NCBI GenBank assembly: GCA_025331445.1
Contig: JAIWNE010000018.1
Span: 248,001 to 312,000 of the forward strand
Reading direction: 5' to 3'
DNA from: Blakeslea trispora
Lineage: Eukaryota; Mucoromycota; Mucoromycetes; Mucorales; Choanephoraceae
DNA: 64,000 nt
The position numbers and the translations under genes are program-made. This document shows positions 46,449-57,769 of the stretch, piece after piece. The notes below the pieces were generated by a model. That model saw only the letters and a list, made by a program, of their open reading frames with translations, did no database searches and had not been told where the DNA came from. Position 1 is the stretch's first letter. Every line of letters begins with the position of its first letter.

Positions 46449-49400
46449 GAAAAACCCTTATATATATTTTTCCCCCCTCTTCTTCTTTACCTTGTAAATC
46501 GACTTTGAAAGAAAAAAAAAACAGAAACTCTTTTAAAAGGGAGATTGTAAACAATAATAAATGCATCATGATACTAGAATCAAACCATCATTTTCGATAT
46601 ACAATATGGTTAAAAGGGGGAACTGGGTGAATCGATCCAATTGAGTCTATTTTATCATGAATTGAGGTTTATGTATCTATTCGTTTCTTTTTAGCAGTGA
46701 ATACATGAGATTAGGAACTGGTCGTTTGACATGTAAACAATTGAAATTAGATGAATGCTTTTCTTGTTGACAATCTTGTTACATTTCCGGTAATTGAAGA
46801 AAGTAATCTAGTTGACTTCACTTATAACTATCCTTCTTCTAGAGTCTAGATTGAAAAAAAAATGGTTTTAAAAAACAACATCTTTGAATGCCTTGATTCA
46901 ATCAAACTCAGCTTAAAGACGAATACAAATCATGTTGGCTTAGTTTATGTTCGATTTAGGATTTTGTGTTTTTGAATTATTACAACAACTTACTGGTGGT
47001 GTTACAATGTGCAGCATATGTGTCTCAAAGGGAAAACCTTCAAAACAAAAACAAACAAAAAAGAGAGTTTTCTTGTAGATACAAATCAAGAACTTCAACT
47101 GTTCCGATTCTTTATGTGCAAGTGTAAATATTTTTCTTTTTTTTTTTGCAGAAGCTTCCTAAAGTGATTGAAATATCCTTTTTTGTGAGACTTACTGATG
47201 GTTCTCCCCCTCTAAATAACGATACTATAGATGGATCATTTCGGCCCATTCTAATACTGAATTGTTCTTTTTTTTTTTTAGAGTAAAATAAGCATCACAC
47301 ACACACACACAAGAAGGGCCTCCCCCTTTTTTTTTTAAATGATGGCAAGTGCACTAAACTTTAAAAAAAACCGTATTCTGGCTTACATGAAGCGTATTGT
47401 TTCCTTTTATAGGTAAAAGCGATTCATTTTTTTAAAATCGTATTTCATATTTCAAACTAAAAATAAATGCTCTCGATACAACTAAATCAAAGGAGCAAAA
47501 AGAAACTTTAAGAGTATCAAGAACAATGTGTGCCAAAAGAATGAAAGAGAATCGAGTTTTCTGACAGAGTAATGAAATGATGAATCAAAAAAACAAGTTG
47601 ACATATTGCCTCAACTCTTGAACTAAGAGAGAGCAACTGAATCGATTTTAACCCCAAAAGAGTCATTGGCATAAACAAAACAAAGTCCACTTGAAAAGCC
47701 ATAGATGACAGAAACTGACGTGTATGTTTTGTTTTTCTCATTTTTATTGTTGCTATTCAATAAAACGATATATCTCATCCTAAAGACTTTGTTTCTAATC
47801 AAGGAATAAACAATGTCATCATTTTCTAAGCAATAATAACTTGTTTATTTACCAAGCCAAATCAATGATATAAAAGTGGTCTTCCTTTTGATCGTTCTTC
47901 CCCCCTGAATCTAACTTGTAAGCTTTGTCACTTTAGTAAAACAAATAATGAATGAGGGAAGCGCATGACAACCAGTTTCTTTATAACTTAATCATCATTT
48001 AACTTTCTCTGTAGCTGAGCAAAATTTGTTTTTTTTAGACAAAACGAGACTTTTGTGACACATTTATAAAGCAAGAGGGATGTTGTCGATCTATCATAAA
48101 GGAGGAAGGGGGTCATATAAAAAAAAAAGAGCGGCAGGTGTACCTGTAGGGAGAAAGAAAGGAAGATACTTAAAACAGCATAAGCCAAGAAGAGAGGTTT
48201 TTTCCCCCTCAATCATAATAAATAATGATCCTTATTTCATCATGGGCTCCCATAACCATCGAAAGCATTGTATAGGATGATCTTAATTCATTTATACTCT
48301 TTTTAAAATTCGATACGAAGAGCTAGTCTATAAAAGTACAGATTGATCTGTTTGTGTTGCCAATAAGAATTTCTGTTTTGAAAGCTTAAAACGGAAAGTG
48401 ATAGAAAAAAAAAAGGCCAATGAACTGGTCTCTCTCAACAGTTACACCAGGCCCAAATATATCTTGAAGGGAAAATAACAACAACAGCTTAAAATGATTG
48501 CTTCTAAATTATTCTATGCCACATTGTACATGATGTTCCAGAAGAAAAGGGAAGCTTCTTAAATTAACTTTGGAATAAAAAAGAACGCTTCAAAAGTAGA
48601 CATTCTATTTCCCTTTTTTTTTGGGTTTATTTTTTATTTTTTATTTTTTATTTTTTATTTTTTATTTTAAAAAAAAAGAAGTATGTAAAAAAAAAAAAAG
48701 GAAAAAGAGTGATAGACCCCCCTTTGATGTGTTTCTTTTTTTTTTATGGATTGAATATGTTTTGCTGGAAGATTGATCGATTATTTTTTTCTGCATTAAT
48801 AAAACAGAAATCATATGGAAAATTATAAAGTGTTTAGACAAAATTAACAAAAAAAAAAAGGGCCGTAAAGAAGTTGTCAGTATCGCAAAAAGTAGTTGGA
48901 TCGGTCGATAGGTCTAGCAATGAATCATGCATTTTATTATTTATTTTTATTATTTTTTCGTTGAACACAGAGTGTCTATCTATTTAGACTACACAACTCC
49001 TGATTTTAACTGTTTTTATTTTTGACAACTGCAAATAAAAATAAAATAAAATAAAAAAAAACAGGGAAAATAATAACATAAAGGTCATTAAATGTGTATT
49101 CTTTTATTATCGATTCAACATTTAATTCCTTTTTTTTTAAAAAAAAAAATTAAATGAATTGCATTGGAGAAAACAGTAGTTGAGTCGTTTGAAGAAAAAA
49201 AAAAAATAGTTTAAATAATAAAGTTTATTTCAAAAATCTTATTTTGATTAAGCTCTTTCTTTATTTAGTCAGTTTGCGTTCTGCCATTTGTATCCCCCCC
49301 CCCTTTTTTTTTACTCTAAATGCTCTCCCCCCCCTCTCCTTCCCCTCACTCTCTTGCTTCTTGCATACAAGACTTGTGACATTGTTCATATTTACAACAA

Positions 49401-49661
49401 CATTTCTTTTTAAAAGATGAAAAAGAAAGAACATTTATTCTAAGCAACAAATAGATTGAACGAATCAAATCAATTTTGATCTACTACATCTTCAAGAAAA
49501 CAAGTTCCCCTAAAGAAAGAACCAATTGTTCTTTATGTTGATGTTTTCGTCTTTAATGACAAGGTTACTGTACTTCCAAAAAAAAAAAAATTCTAGGCTA
49601 TATAAAAGAAAAAAACAACTTCTTTTTTTCTTACTTTCTCCATTCTTTTTGCTCTTTCTCC
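46449..49661. other. Long intergenic region (3.2 kb)
   Basis: No gene recognised. Contains a (CA)n tract (47298-47310), a TTTTTTA minisatellite (about 48626-48668), and many A/T and C homopolymers (for example C-runs at 49292-49302). Its right end, pyrimidine-rich, is the upstream region of the next zinc-finger gene. Confidence 0.45.
48626..48668 (+). repeat. (TTTTTTA)n minisatellite
   Basis: Five to six tandem 7-bp units in an otherwise gene-free stretch. Confidence 0.75.
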
Positions 49662-50201
49662 ATGTATCAAGATTTGCCTCCATTTGAACCATTTCAAACA
49701 AACATCCTTAAAGGAGATGATTTCTCTCTCTATATTTCATCCAACTACCCACTAGATCAACCAGACAATCTATTGCTCTTTACCACCTTCTATCCCTCTC
49801 ATGATCTCAAATACCCAACCAACGATCACTACCCTCTACCAACCACCTATGATCCATCCTCCTGTGCCTCTTCACCTTCCATTGACTTTAGTCAACTGAT
49901 CCCAACCATCTCAACACCGCATCTATGGCCAGCCGAGTTTGAATCGCCAAAGAAGGAATTTACCAATCCGAAACCATTTGCTTGTCATCTGTGTTCTCGT
50001 TGCTTTGCCAGAAAACATGATCTTCAACGACACATTCGGGTTCATACTGGTGTCAAGCCTTATTCTTGTCTAAGCTGTCATAAGGCATTTGCTAGAACAG
50101 ATGCCTTGAAGCGACATTTACGCGCAGAAGATTCATGTCGACTGAGTCCGGTTATTCAGGCCATGAAGAATTCAGGAAATAGACGATACCGTAATCTCTA
50201 A
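49662..50201 (+). CDS. C2H2 zinc-finger transcription factor, unassigned subfamily
   Basis: Intronless, 179 residues. The N-terminal 100 residues are acidic, Tyr/Pro/Ser-rich, with SPSIDFSQLIP, as in an activation region. Finger 1 (residues 106-128) is FACHLCSRCFARKHDLQRHI; finger 2 (134-159) is YSCLSCHKAFARTDALKRHL followed by a cysteine six residues after the last His, so it may bind zinc as C2HC. FARKHDLQRH/FARTDALKRH recognition helices resemble fungal regulators of the Ace2/Swi5-like group, but I cannot assign an orthologue. TATA-like GGCTATATAAAAG at 49596-49608 lies 54 bp before the ATG. Confidence 0.72.
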   Translation: MYQDLPPFEPFQTNILKGDDFSLYISSNYPLDQPDNLLLFTTFYPSHDLKYPTNDHYPLPTTYDPSSCASSPSIDFSQLIPTISTPHLWPAEFESPKKEFTNPKPFACHLCSRCFARKHDLQRHIRVHTGVKPYSCLSCHKAFARTDALKRHLRAEDSCRLSPVIQAMKNSGNRRYRNL

Positions 50202-50511
50202 TCACATCTTTCTCTTTTTGCTCTCTTTCCATTCGTTTTTCTTGCTTACACATCCTTTTGTCATGTTTTATATATATAGTCTATGTCATCCCCCAATCCC
50301 TTCTTTTTTATTTGAATTGTTATTACTTTCCTTTACTCCTTTTTTTATATCTATCATCCTCGTCAATTTTATTAGAATAGCAATCCCCCTCTTATATGAA
50401 GAACTCTTTTTTTTTTTTTATTCATCATTATTAGCGCACCATTTTTTTACAGAATAAAAAAAATAGAAAAAAAAAAACTAATGTTTTGAAAGCAATAGGA
50501 AAACAAGACGT
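50202..50511. other. Convergent 3' region
   Basis: T-rich 3' flank of the zinc-finger gene facing the 3' end of the kleisin gene. No gene. Confidence 0.4.
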
Positions 50512-52752
50512 TTAAAGCAATTCAATTTCAATTGGACCATAAGGTTCAGTTTGAATGGCTCTTATTTTGCCTTTTGAAGCTAGTTCTAATCAAAAGGGGG
50601 GGTCAACACAAATAAGAGAAAAAAAAAGTTTACTTTTACCAAGAACATGAGAAAAATATTTTGAAACTTCAGATCGATTTCTATGCTGAAACATTTGGTG
50701 TAAACAAACCATCTTGTTCTCTCCAAAACCCCGTATTTCTCTATATACAGAATAAGCACGGTAACACAAACAACTAGGGAAAATCTTACGCTATCAACTG
50801 GTTCAGTTCTTCTTCCAAGTGAAATGGTTGATCTATTCAAAGGAAAGCATAAGTTGACTTTTTTTTCAAGCATTCTATAGAAACTTTACTGAAATCAAGA
50901 AATCCATAATCAATCGTCATATCCTCGTCTGTCCATGGTGCCTCGTTGAACTGCCATTCATTTTCATGTTCGCGTCTTATTTTACTTGTCAATGCTTTTA
51001 ATATGTCCCAAAAAAGAAACTTACATGAGTGTCATGTGAGATTCATCACCGAGATCGAAATGAGCATGGAATTCAGGTGTATGGATATCTAACATCAACA
51101 GAGTTTTAAAAGGGAGTGCTATATAATATGCTTTAGATTTAACCTGAAGTGGATTGAATCGATAGGGCTCCTGTCTGACTATAGCTTAGACCACCCAAGA
51201 AGGAGGATGAACTAGATGAAGGAGAACTACCAAGAGCATCTCTACGCCTATCAAATCGTCTAGATCTCTCGACACGTAAAGGATATTCCTAACAAGAACA
51301 GATGAATATAAAATATGCTTGTATCATCTCTTTACCTGAGTTTTCTGATGATGAGGAAAAAGCACCCAAGAAAGAATCGACCCAGGTTCAACTCCTGTAA
51401 TGATAGAAGGGGTTTGAAGTGAATGTTTGATGAAATGGTTGGTTGTGAAGGACGGAAGAGAACGAAGGGGTGGATGTTGATAACAATCGGATGGCAAGAT
51501 TGTATCTTGTGCGCGTCTCATCATCATTCGCTTCACTGCTCTTGGACGTGGTAGATCTGGTGGAACAGGAGAGAGACTGAACTGATCGGGATGGTCAGGT
51601 AAGAGAGCATCATAGAGATCCGTGTTGATGGAAGCCATTTCTTCTTCCTGAATCAAAGGAGGGATATGTGGACCATAAGAAGCAGAAGAATGGCTTAGGA
51701 TGGATGACTATAGAATAGGGTGAGTACATGAAAAATGATCACAAAGAACCCATTACATGTATAGGAGAACCTGCACTAAGCAAAGGTGTCATTGCACCAT
51801 TATCATTCTCAAAAGGAGTGATTTCCTCTTGATTGTCTCTTTGGTTTTCAATCGCTATAGGCCTAATGTAGGACTATCAGTAACATACCAAACATGCCTT
51901 TTTTTTTTTTACTTGCAATAGATCATCCTCTAGATTGAAATCGAAATCAATGACTTGCTCATCTGTGTTTATCAATTGTTCTGACAGGTTGGTAATCAAC
52001 AAAGATGAAAGATCTTGTTCTAGCTCATAAAGATCACGATCTCGTTTACGTGAGCGTGGCTGTTCAAACTAGTAGGAGATCAGTCAAGTAGGTTTTTGTA
52101 GAGCTTTGTTTCAACTTACCAAGTCAGAAAAGGAAGGTGCTGCCTGACTCTTGCTGAATTCAAACAAGGTGTCTAATTCATGCTGTAATGTAATGGTTTG
52201 TGCACTAAACAACAGCATGTTTAAAAAGGACTGAAATCCATCTCTTTATTCTTTTTACCTCACAAAAGGTCTTGATAGATCAATATCAGGTTTTTTATCT
52301 GGATGAGTAAAGACGAATTCAAGTCGTTTATAGAGTTGGATGGTATCCTCTAAATCATTCCTGTTTTTTTTAGATTCTCTAGAAATACCAACTAACTTGT
52401 ATGTTTTACCGTATAGAATATTGGATTGTTGTCGCATAATGTTGGATGCACCATAGAGGAGACATGCTCTGGTACAAAGTGATTTGAAGGATAATGTATG
52501 ATTGACAAATTGACTACCCATTCATGTTAAATATTCAATCTTGCTTTTTTTTTTTTTTGTTTTACCATAGCTTGGGTACATCAAATGCCATGATGGTGCT
52601 TTTAGCAATTCTTTTGGTGCCTCTTTGTGAGATACCAAGTGTGCCTGCTTTCCTATAGAGTAGATGAGAGAGAATTTAATGGCAGAGTTTTTGGTTGTGT
52701 TTATTTACCATGCTATTTGTAAAAAAGAATGATCTTGGTTAGAAAAATCCAT
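50512..52752 (-). CDS. Rad21/Rec8-family cohesin kleisin
   Basis: Fourteen small exons (52752-52709, 52652-52566, 52513-52410, 52349-52259, 52204-52120, 52068-51917, 51862-51757, 51707-51336, 51288-51144, 51088-51025, 50975-50890, 50832-50790, 50740-50640, 50585-50512) keep one frame for 517 residues. The N-terminus (FLQIAWKAGTLGISQR, IMAFDVPKLC, CLLYGASNIMRQQSNILYED) matches the Smc3-binding domain. The C-terminus (MFQHRNRSEVSKYFSHVLEL, ASKGKIRAIQTEPYGPIEIE) is the winged helix that binds Smc1. The kleisin closes the cohesin ring for sister-chromatid cohesion. Whether mitotic Rad21 or meiotic Rec8 is open; the N-terminus leans Rec8. The 51916 intron appears to use GC..AG ends. The in-frame 60-bp intron at 52409-52350 is supported by domain alignment. 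Confidence 0.85.
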
Positions 52753-53116
52753 GAAAAAAAGAAAGAGAAAGAAATAGGATCTCTCTTATTTATATTTCAT
52801 GTGGCAACAAAAAAAAATAAACTCAATGGTAAAAGAGAATGGTTAAACTATCCAATAAAAAGAAAAGTGAAACAAGCCAAACATCAATAACAAACTTGTC
52901 ATTTCTTAGTGTAGTTGAACACCCAAGAAAGCCTGAAGCTATTCAATATCGCTATAAAGATAATAAATGAATTTTATTGGTTTAGAGAGGAACTTTCCAA
53001 AAGGGTGATTTAACGAATCAAAGAGACCTGTTCTGATGAGACTCAGATGAGAGGAAAGATATATTAAGTTTCTATAGGACAATAAGGGTGGAATCACAAA
53101 AAAAAAATAAAAGGTA
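52753..53116. other. Kleisin upstream / PPZ 3' flank
   Basis: 364-bp AT-rich spacer between two minus-strand genes. Nothing else seen. Confidence 0.4.
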
Positions 53117-54618
53117 TCAGCGTTTCGTGTTTTTAGTTTGTCGAAGTCTTTCTTTTGCTAATGGATGATCTGCTGGTGTCAAGAGTTCAAAACTACAGAG
53201 CAATTCTTCATTCACACTCATAATAGCACCAAAATTATCAAATTCACCACAATAGTTGGGTGCAGAAAACACAGTGACAAGGGATCGATTGGCAAAGAAT
53301 TCATAACCATCTTCAACCACCTAAAAATCATAAGGATGAGCTAAAGACACACTTTATTTCTTCTTAACTTACCATATGGGCTCGACAGACAAGATCAAGA
53401 TCGTATTTTGCCAAAAATTCATTAATGATCTTTTTACCAAAGACATAGGAAACACCTCGTTCATTATCCTCCCAATCTCCTTCAATATCAGCAGGATCAG
53501 ACCAAAGCAAATCATTCAGCAATCCATAATCAGGCACATCGGTAGGTCTCTGAATCTGTCGAATATCATCCATACTGTGTAAAGAAGGAGAGAGACCACC
53601 ATGAACACAAAAGATCTTACCGGCCACAAGAGCAGCAATAGGCAAGGTATTAAAGACATCCACAAATGTTCTCCACATCTTTGGACTCAATCGACGTTTA
53701 CATTCATCATAAAATCCATAGACTAAATAAGTAAATTATTAATATTGAAAACACGATCAAGACATCCAAAATTGTAAAAAAAACCTTTTGTCACATTGGC
53801 ACACTCGTGGTTGCCTCTCAAAAGAAAGAAATTTTCGGGGTATTTGATCTTGTAACAAAAGAGTAACAACATGTTTTCTAGACTTTGTTTGCCTCTGTCT
53901 ACATAATCACCTAAAAACAGATAGTTGGAAGTAGGTGGGAATCCACCCATTTCAAACAATCGAATCAAATCCGTATATTGACCATGGGTATCACCCACTA
54001 CTTTTACAGGTGGAGATAGTTCTAATAAAGACTGTATAGGAAGTCAATACATCATTCTATTCTATATAGTATTCACATTACAGGCTGACTTAAAAAGATA
54101 TCCATGGCTGCTCTACAGATGGCCGTCACTTCAGAATTCTTTAGACAGAGTTGCTTGGATACTTTGGATGCATAACCGGCTTCCAACAGACGATGAATAT
54201 AGTCATCAATATGGGTTGTGGAAGAGTAATCACTGGCCATGGAACTGACGGTCAATTGATTGAGTGATCCTACTGTCAGTTGGTTATAGTCTTCTGTCTG
54301 AGTTGCCGTGGGGGGCCAGAAATCAGAAGCAGCCAGTAGTTTGTGTTGATGGAGGTTTTCGACCTTGCCTTGAAAGGGGTCTGTGGGTAAAGTGTCTTCA
54401 TTGTTATTAGGAAGGGGATAATCAGGATTAAGTTGAGCAAGGGTATTGTTGGTATTGTTCTTTTTGGAGGTAAGTAAGATGGAATTGACAGAGTGTGCCG
54501 TATTGGTCGAGTGTTCATTCTCAGTCACTTCAATACGAGGTGGTAAGGGCATACTCTTGGCCTTATTGGCCCGTCGTTCCTTTTTGGTGTTTCGTTTAGT
54601 GGAAACATTATTTCCCAT
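53117..54618 (-). CDS. PPZ-like Ser/Thr protein phosphatase (PP1 superfamily)
   Basis: Exons 54618-54082, 54031-53785, 53722-53373 and 53320-53117 give 445 residues. The N-terminal 145 residues are low complexity and start MGNNVSTKR, a good N-myristoylation signal as in yeast Ppz1/Ppz2. The catalytic domain carries the metallophosphatase motifs [33 protein letters not shown] and [10 protein letters not shown], plus a C-terminal [21 protein letters not shown] enzymes oppose potassium uptake and affect salt tolerance and cell-cycle entry. GKQSLE and NVTK in place of the PP1 residues (GKQSLE shared, NINRI) and the myristoylated tail favour PPZ over PP1. Introns of 50-62 bp. Confidence 0.9.
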
Positions 54619-54631
54619 GGTATCAAGTAAA

Positions 54632-54745
54632 GAAGAAGAAGAAGAAGAAAAAGAAAAAGAAAAAGAAAAAGAAAAAGAAAAAGAAAAAGAAAAAGAAAAA
54701 GAAAAAGAAGAAGAAGAAGAAGAAGAAGAAGAAAAGAAAAAGAAG
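54632..54745 (+). repeat. (GAAAAA/GAA)n microsatellite in PPZ 5' leader
   Basis: Compound repeat of GAA and AGAAAA units running 114 bp, ending 14 bp upstream of the PPZ ATG on the minus strand. On the transcribed strand this is a pyrimidine (TTTTTC) tract likely to lie in the promoter or 5' UTR, so length variants could affect expression. Confidence 0.8.
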
Positions 54746-54808
54746 AGAAAATAAAGAAAATAAGCTGGATTTTTTTTTATAGTCTGACTCTTTCTTTTTT
54801 TGGAAATC

Positions 54809-56073
54809 TCATGTATGATAATGGCTTAGAGGTATATTATCATCATCATCCTCCTCTGGATCCTTGGGAGTCGTCTGAATAAAGGCTTGCATTTCCATTC
54901 GACGCCTCACTGAAGGATGTATCCGAGCAAATCGATGCTTTGGATCAGACAACATCAGAGGCTGAAAATCATGTTGTTGAATCGAAAGGTACCAAAACAT
55001 CAAATTGGAAATCAACACCTGTTGACGTAATGGTCGTCGGGGATCTGCCAGTTTCATATGGGATAATCGATAGATGGCTCTCTCGACATGAAGAGGTAGA
55101 CGATAAGGATGAAAGAACGTCTCAGGTTCCAATCGACTCGAACGCTTTTTCTTTACTGGATTCTCTCTTTTGGTCGAAAAGGAACGTTGTAAAAAGGAAG
55201 CCAATCCAGCCATAGTCTTTTTCTTTTCAAACCATCCACTTGACCAAAAAGTACGTTTAGGTGATGTTTGATGTGACCATAGTTGTGATTCTGCATCATG
55301 CACACGTGAAATAATGCCTCGCTTGGATTCCAGACTGGTACCCAAATCGATCCATTCACTCAGATTGACGGGTTGGTCAAACAGACTGACACCAACCGAT
55401 GTGTCCCATGATGTGTCTTGGTTGCTAGAGGCTCGTCGATGGATTTTTTCTTCTGGCTTGTGTTTTCGAGACCGTCCTCTTGCAGAAAGGGCAGACCGAC
55501 GCAAAAGTGATTTATCCTTTTTTTGTGGGCTATCTAAAGAAAGAAAGAAAGCATGAGAGGGGCGAATTTTTTCTCCAGTTGGATTATCTTTGCCTGGTTG
55601 ATCTGAGGGTGATTGGATTCGCTTGAGAAAGGCTTGCTTTTTTTCAGAAGGTGGTGTATCGTGCATGGAGACAGATTGAGAGAGGATGGATCCTCTCCGT
55701 CTTAGACTGGAAGATCGTTTGGTGGGTATATTGGCTCCATGTGTTTTTAAGAAATTGGCAAATTCATTCGGTGCTATTTGTGGATGCTTATCGGCAGGAA
55801 CCCTTTTTTTTTTTAAAAGACAGAATTGAATATGTTTTTTTATTTTCTTCTTTATAGAATGTTTTTTTTTTTAAGGGTAGCTTACCAAATGACATTGTCC
55901 ACTGGTAAAGGATCGTCATGGAGTGGTAATGGTGGAGGAGGTGGAGGTAGTGACTGTGAGGGTGGTGAGGGTGGTATTGAATGAGTAAGTGTATGTTCAT
56001 TATTTAATAGATCGGATAACATGAGAGCTGCATACATGTCGTTGTCTGGAGACTTTTCAGTAAACATACTCAT
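54809..56073 (-). CDS. ZDS1: Zds1/Zds2-family protein
   Basis: Exons 56073-55886 and 55802-54809 (83-bp intron) give 393 residues. A Pro-rich N-terminal region (SLPPPPPPLPLHDDPLP) leads to the conserved block WVPADKHPQIAPNEFANFL that spans the splice. The C-terminal Zds_C domain is FFHPYRLPLHVERAIYRLSH followed by MKLADPRRPLRQQVLISNLM. In yeast this domain binds Cdc55 and controls PP2A during mitotic entry and exit, and Zds proteins also affect polarity. At under half the length of yeast Zds1 (915 residues), it keeps only the core modules. Immediately downstream of it in transcription direction is another phosphatase gene (PPZ-like), which may be coincidence. Confidence 0.85.
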
Positions 56074-56420
56074 AGTGCGAATAAATAAATAAATAAAAAA
56101 AGAGAGAATAATTAAAAAAAGTCGGGCTGTTTGAGAATGATTGGCCTTTTTTTTTTTTTATAAGCAATAAATTAAAAGACAGCTCAAGTAAAAGCCCTTT
56201 AGTTTAACAACTTTTCATTTATGAATTCTATTACTTTTAAGAAATTCTTAAATATTCATTGCGTTATATAGAGTGTTCATGGTTGTCAGTAAAAAATAAT
56301 TCACCGAATTAGTCACACTCTAAAATAAGTCCCCCCTTTAAAATGAATCAGTTGCATGAAGATGGTTCATTAGAGAATTGCCTTTACTCTCTTTTTCCCA
56401 ACATTAGACTTATTTTATTT
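56074..56420. other. Spacer between ZDS1 and UPF0658 genes
   Basis: 347 bp of AT-rich sequence with a T-run near 56146-56159; probably ZDS1 promoter and UPF0658 3' end. Confidence 0.4.
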
Positions 56421-57769
56421 CTAATCATCATCAATCTGCCAATTATCATCTGCCTTTTGTTTCCTCAGGTTGTTCTCAAGGTCCATCTTGACCTTGACAC
56501 TTCCACGCTGAACAAAAGGTTTAAGGCCCTTGTTGAAATTAGACATACAGACAAGACCTAACCCACAAGTACAGAGAGTGACCACAATACCCAGACAGAC
56601 TAAACATCAGCACATCAATAAAACTATATAGCTTCATTAAATCGATTCGACTTACCTAATGCAATCCATGTATACCAATTGTTGTTGGGTTGAATGGTTT
56701 GAGAGAGAATCAGAGCAAAATGAAACAAGACAAGACATTCAAACACAATAAAGAGCATCATCCTCACTTTACTTTCAGCACTTCCCTAAAGAATAACATC
56801 AGACATGGTCTCAACCCTATATTCTTCTTCTTCTTACTGCTGCTCGTGCAAACCAAAGCATAGGAATCACACAGAGAGTGATGATGAGTTGATAGACAGA
56901 TTCCCACATCAAGCCTTGTTTCATGGCAAATTGAATCAAATAAAAGATGGACACCATAAAACACGTAAAGATATCGATCTTTAAGGCCAACACAAAGAAT
57001 TGAAACATACGATACATTTCTATTGAAAATATATGAATTTGTTGTTCTACATTTTGCTGTTTTTTTTTAAAGGATTTTACTTTGGATTTGAACATCAGCA
57101 CCAATCTTCTTGTAGATATTCCAACCGAATTGTTTAGACATTTGATAACTGAGAAATGACATGAGAATGGCAAATGTCAAGATAGTGACTGATAAGGCAA
57201 TTTCAATCTTTTCTGCCATGTCCAAAGCATGTACAGGATAATCAGTTAATAAAAGTTGTCGAAGCCATTTGACACCATCTACCACCTGAAGAGCACCCAG
57301 GACAGCACAGACAACATTGATGATGGCTAATGCTAGAATTTCAGCTGTATTTTGATAGACAGTCTATTATATGGAAATGAGTCATGTCATGTATCAATCA
57401 GAACAGTTGGACTTACTGCATCAAACACCATGCCCAGAAACCATACTTGGAACCCCATAAAGGCAATATTCTCCCATTTGATTCTTCCTAGTCGATCGGC
57501 AGCTCGTACAGGAATCCAATCGTTGGGTGTTGAACTGGCTGTGAGAGCACTGTTGGTGGTAGGTTCAGGTAACATGTTGGCCTGATAGGTATTGAGATAA
57601 CAGATGGCTGCTTGAAGGGCTATAATAATAAGACATTGACTAGAAGCCATGGAAACATACAGTTTAGACCATTTTGTCTCGGCTACTCGATCCACCTATC
57701 ATTTTTCATGAGTTTTGTTTCTTTTTTTATTGATTCTATTTTCCTTACGATTTTTGTCACTGTGACCAT
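56421..57769 (-). CDS. UPF0658-type fungal Golgi membrane protein
   Basis: Six exons (57769-57749, 57695-57417, 57363-57081, 57019-56835, 56785-56656, 56599-56421) give 358 residues, starting MVTVTKI with an exon of only seven codons. About eight hydrophobic segments are visible, for example CLIIIALQAAICYLNTY, ILALAIINVVCAVLGAL, IALSVTILTFAILMSFL, LIITLCVIPMLWFARAA and MLFIVFECLVLFHFALIL. The conserved YQMSKQFGWNIYKKIGADVQ motif and the following MYRMFQFFVLALKIDIFTC segment match the UPF0658 family (S. pombe C23H3.04), placed in the Golgi. Biochemical function unknown. The tail is acidic and cytosolic-looking (NWQIDDD). Confidence 0.8.

Noticed and set aside
53376..53582. Plus-strand frame inside PPZ exon
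   Set aside because: Shadow of the phosphatase catalytic domain.
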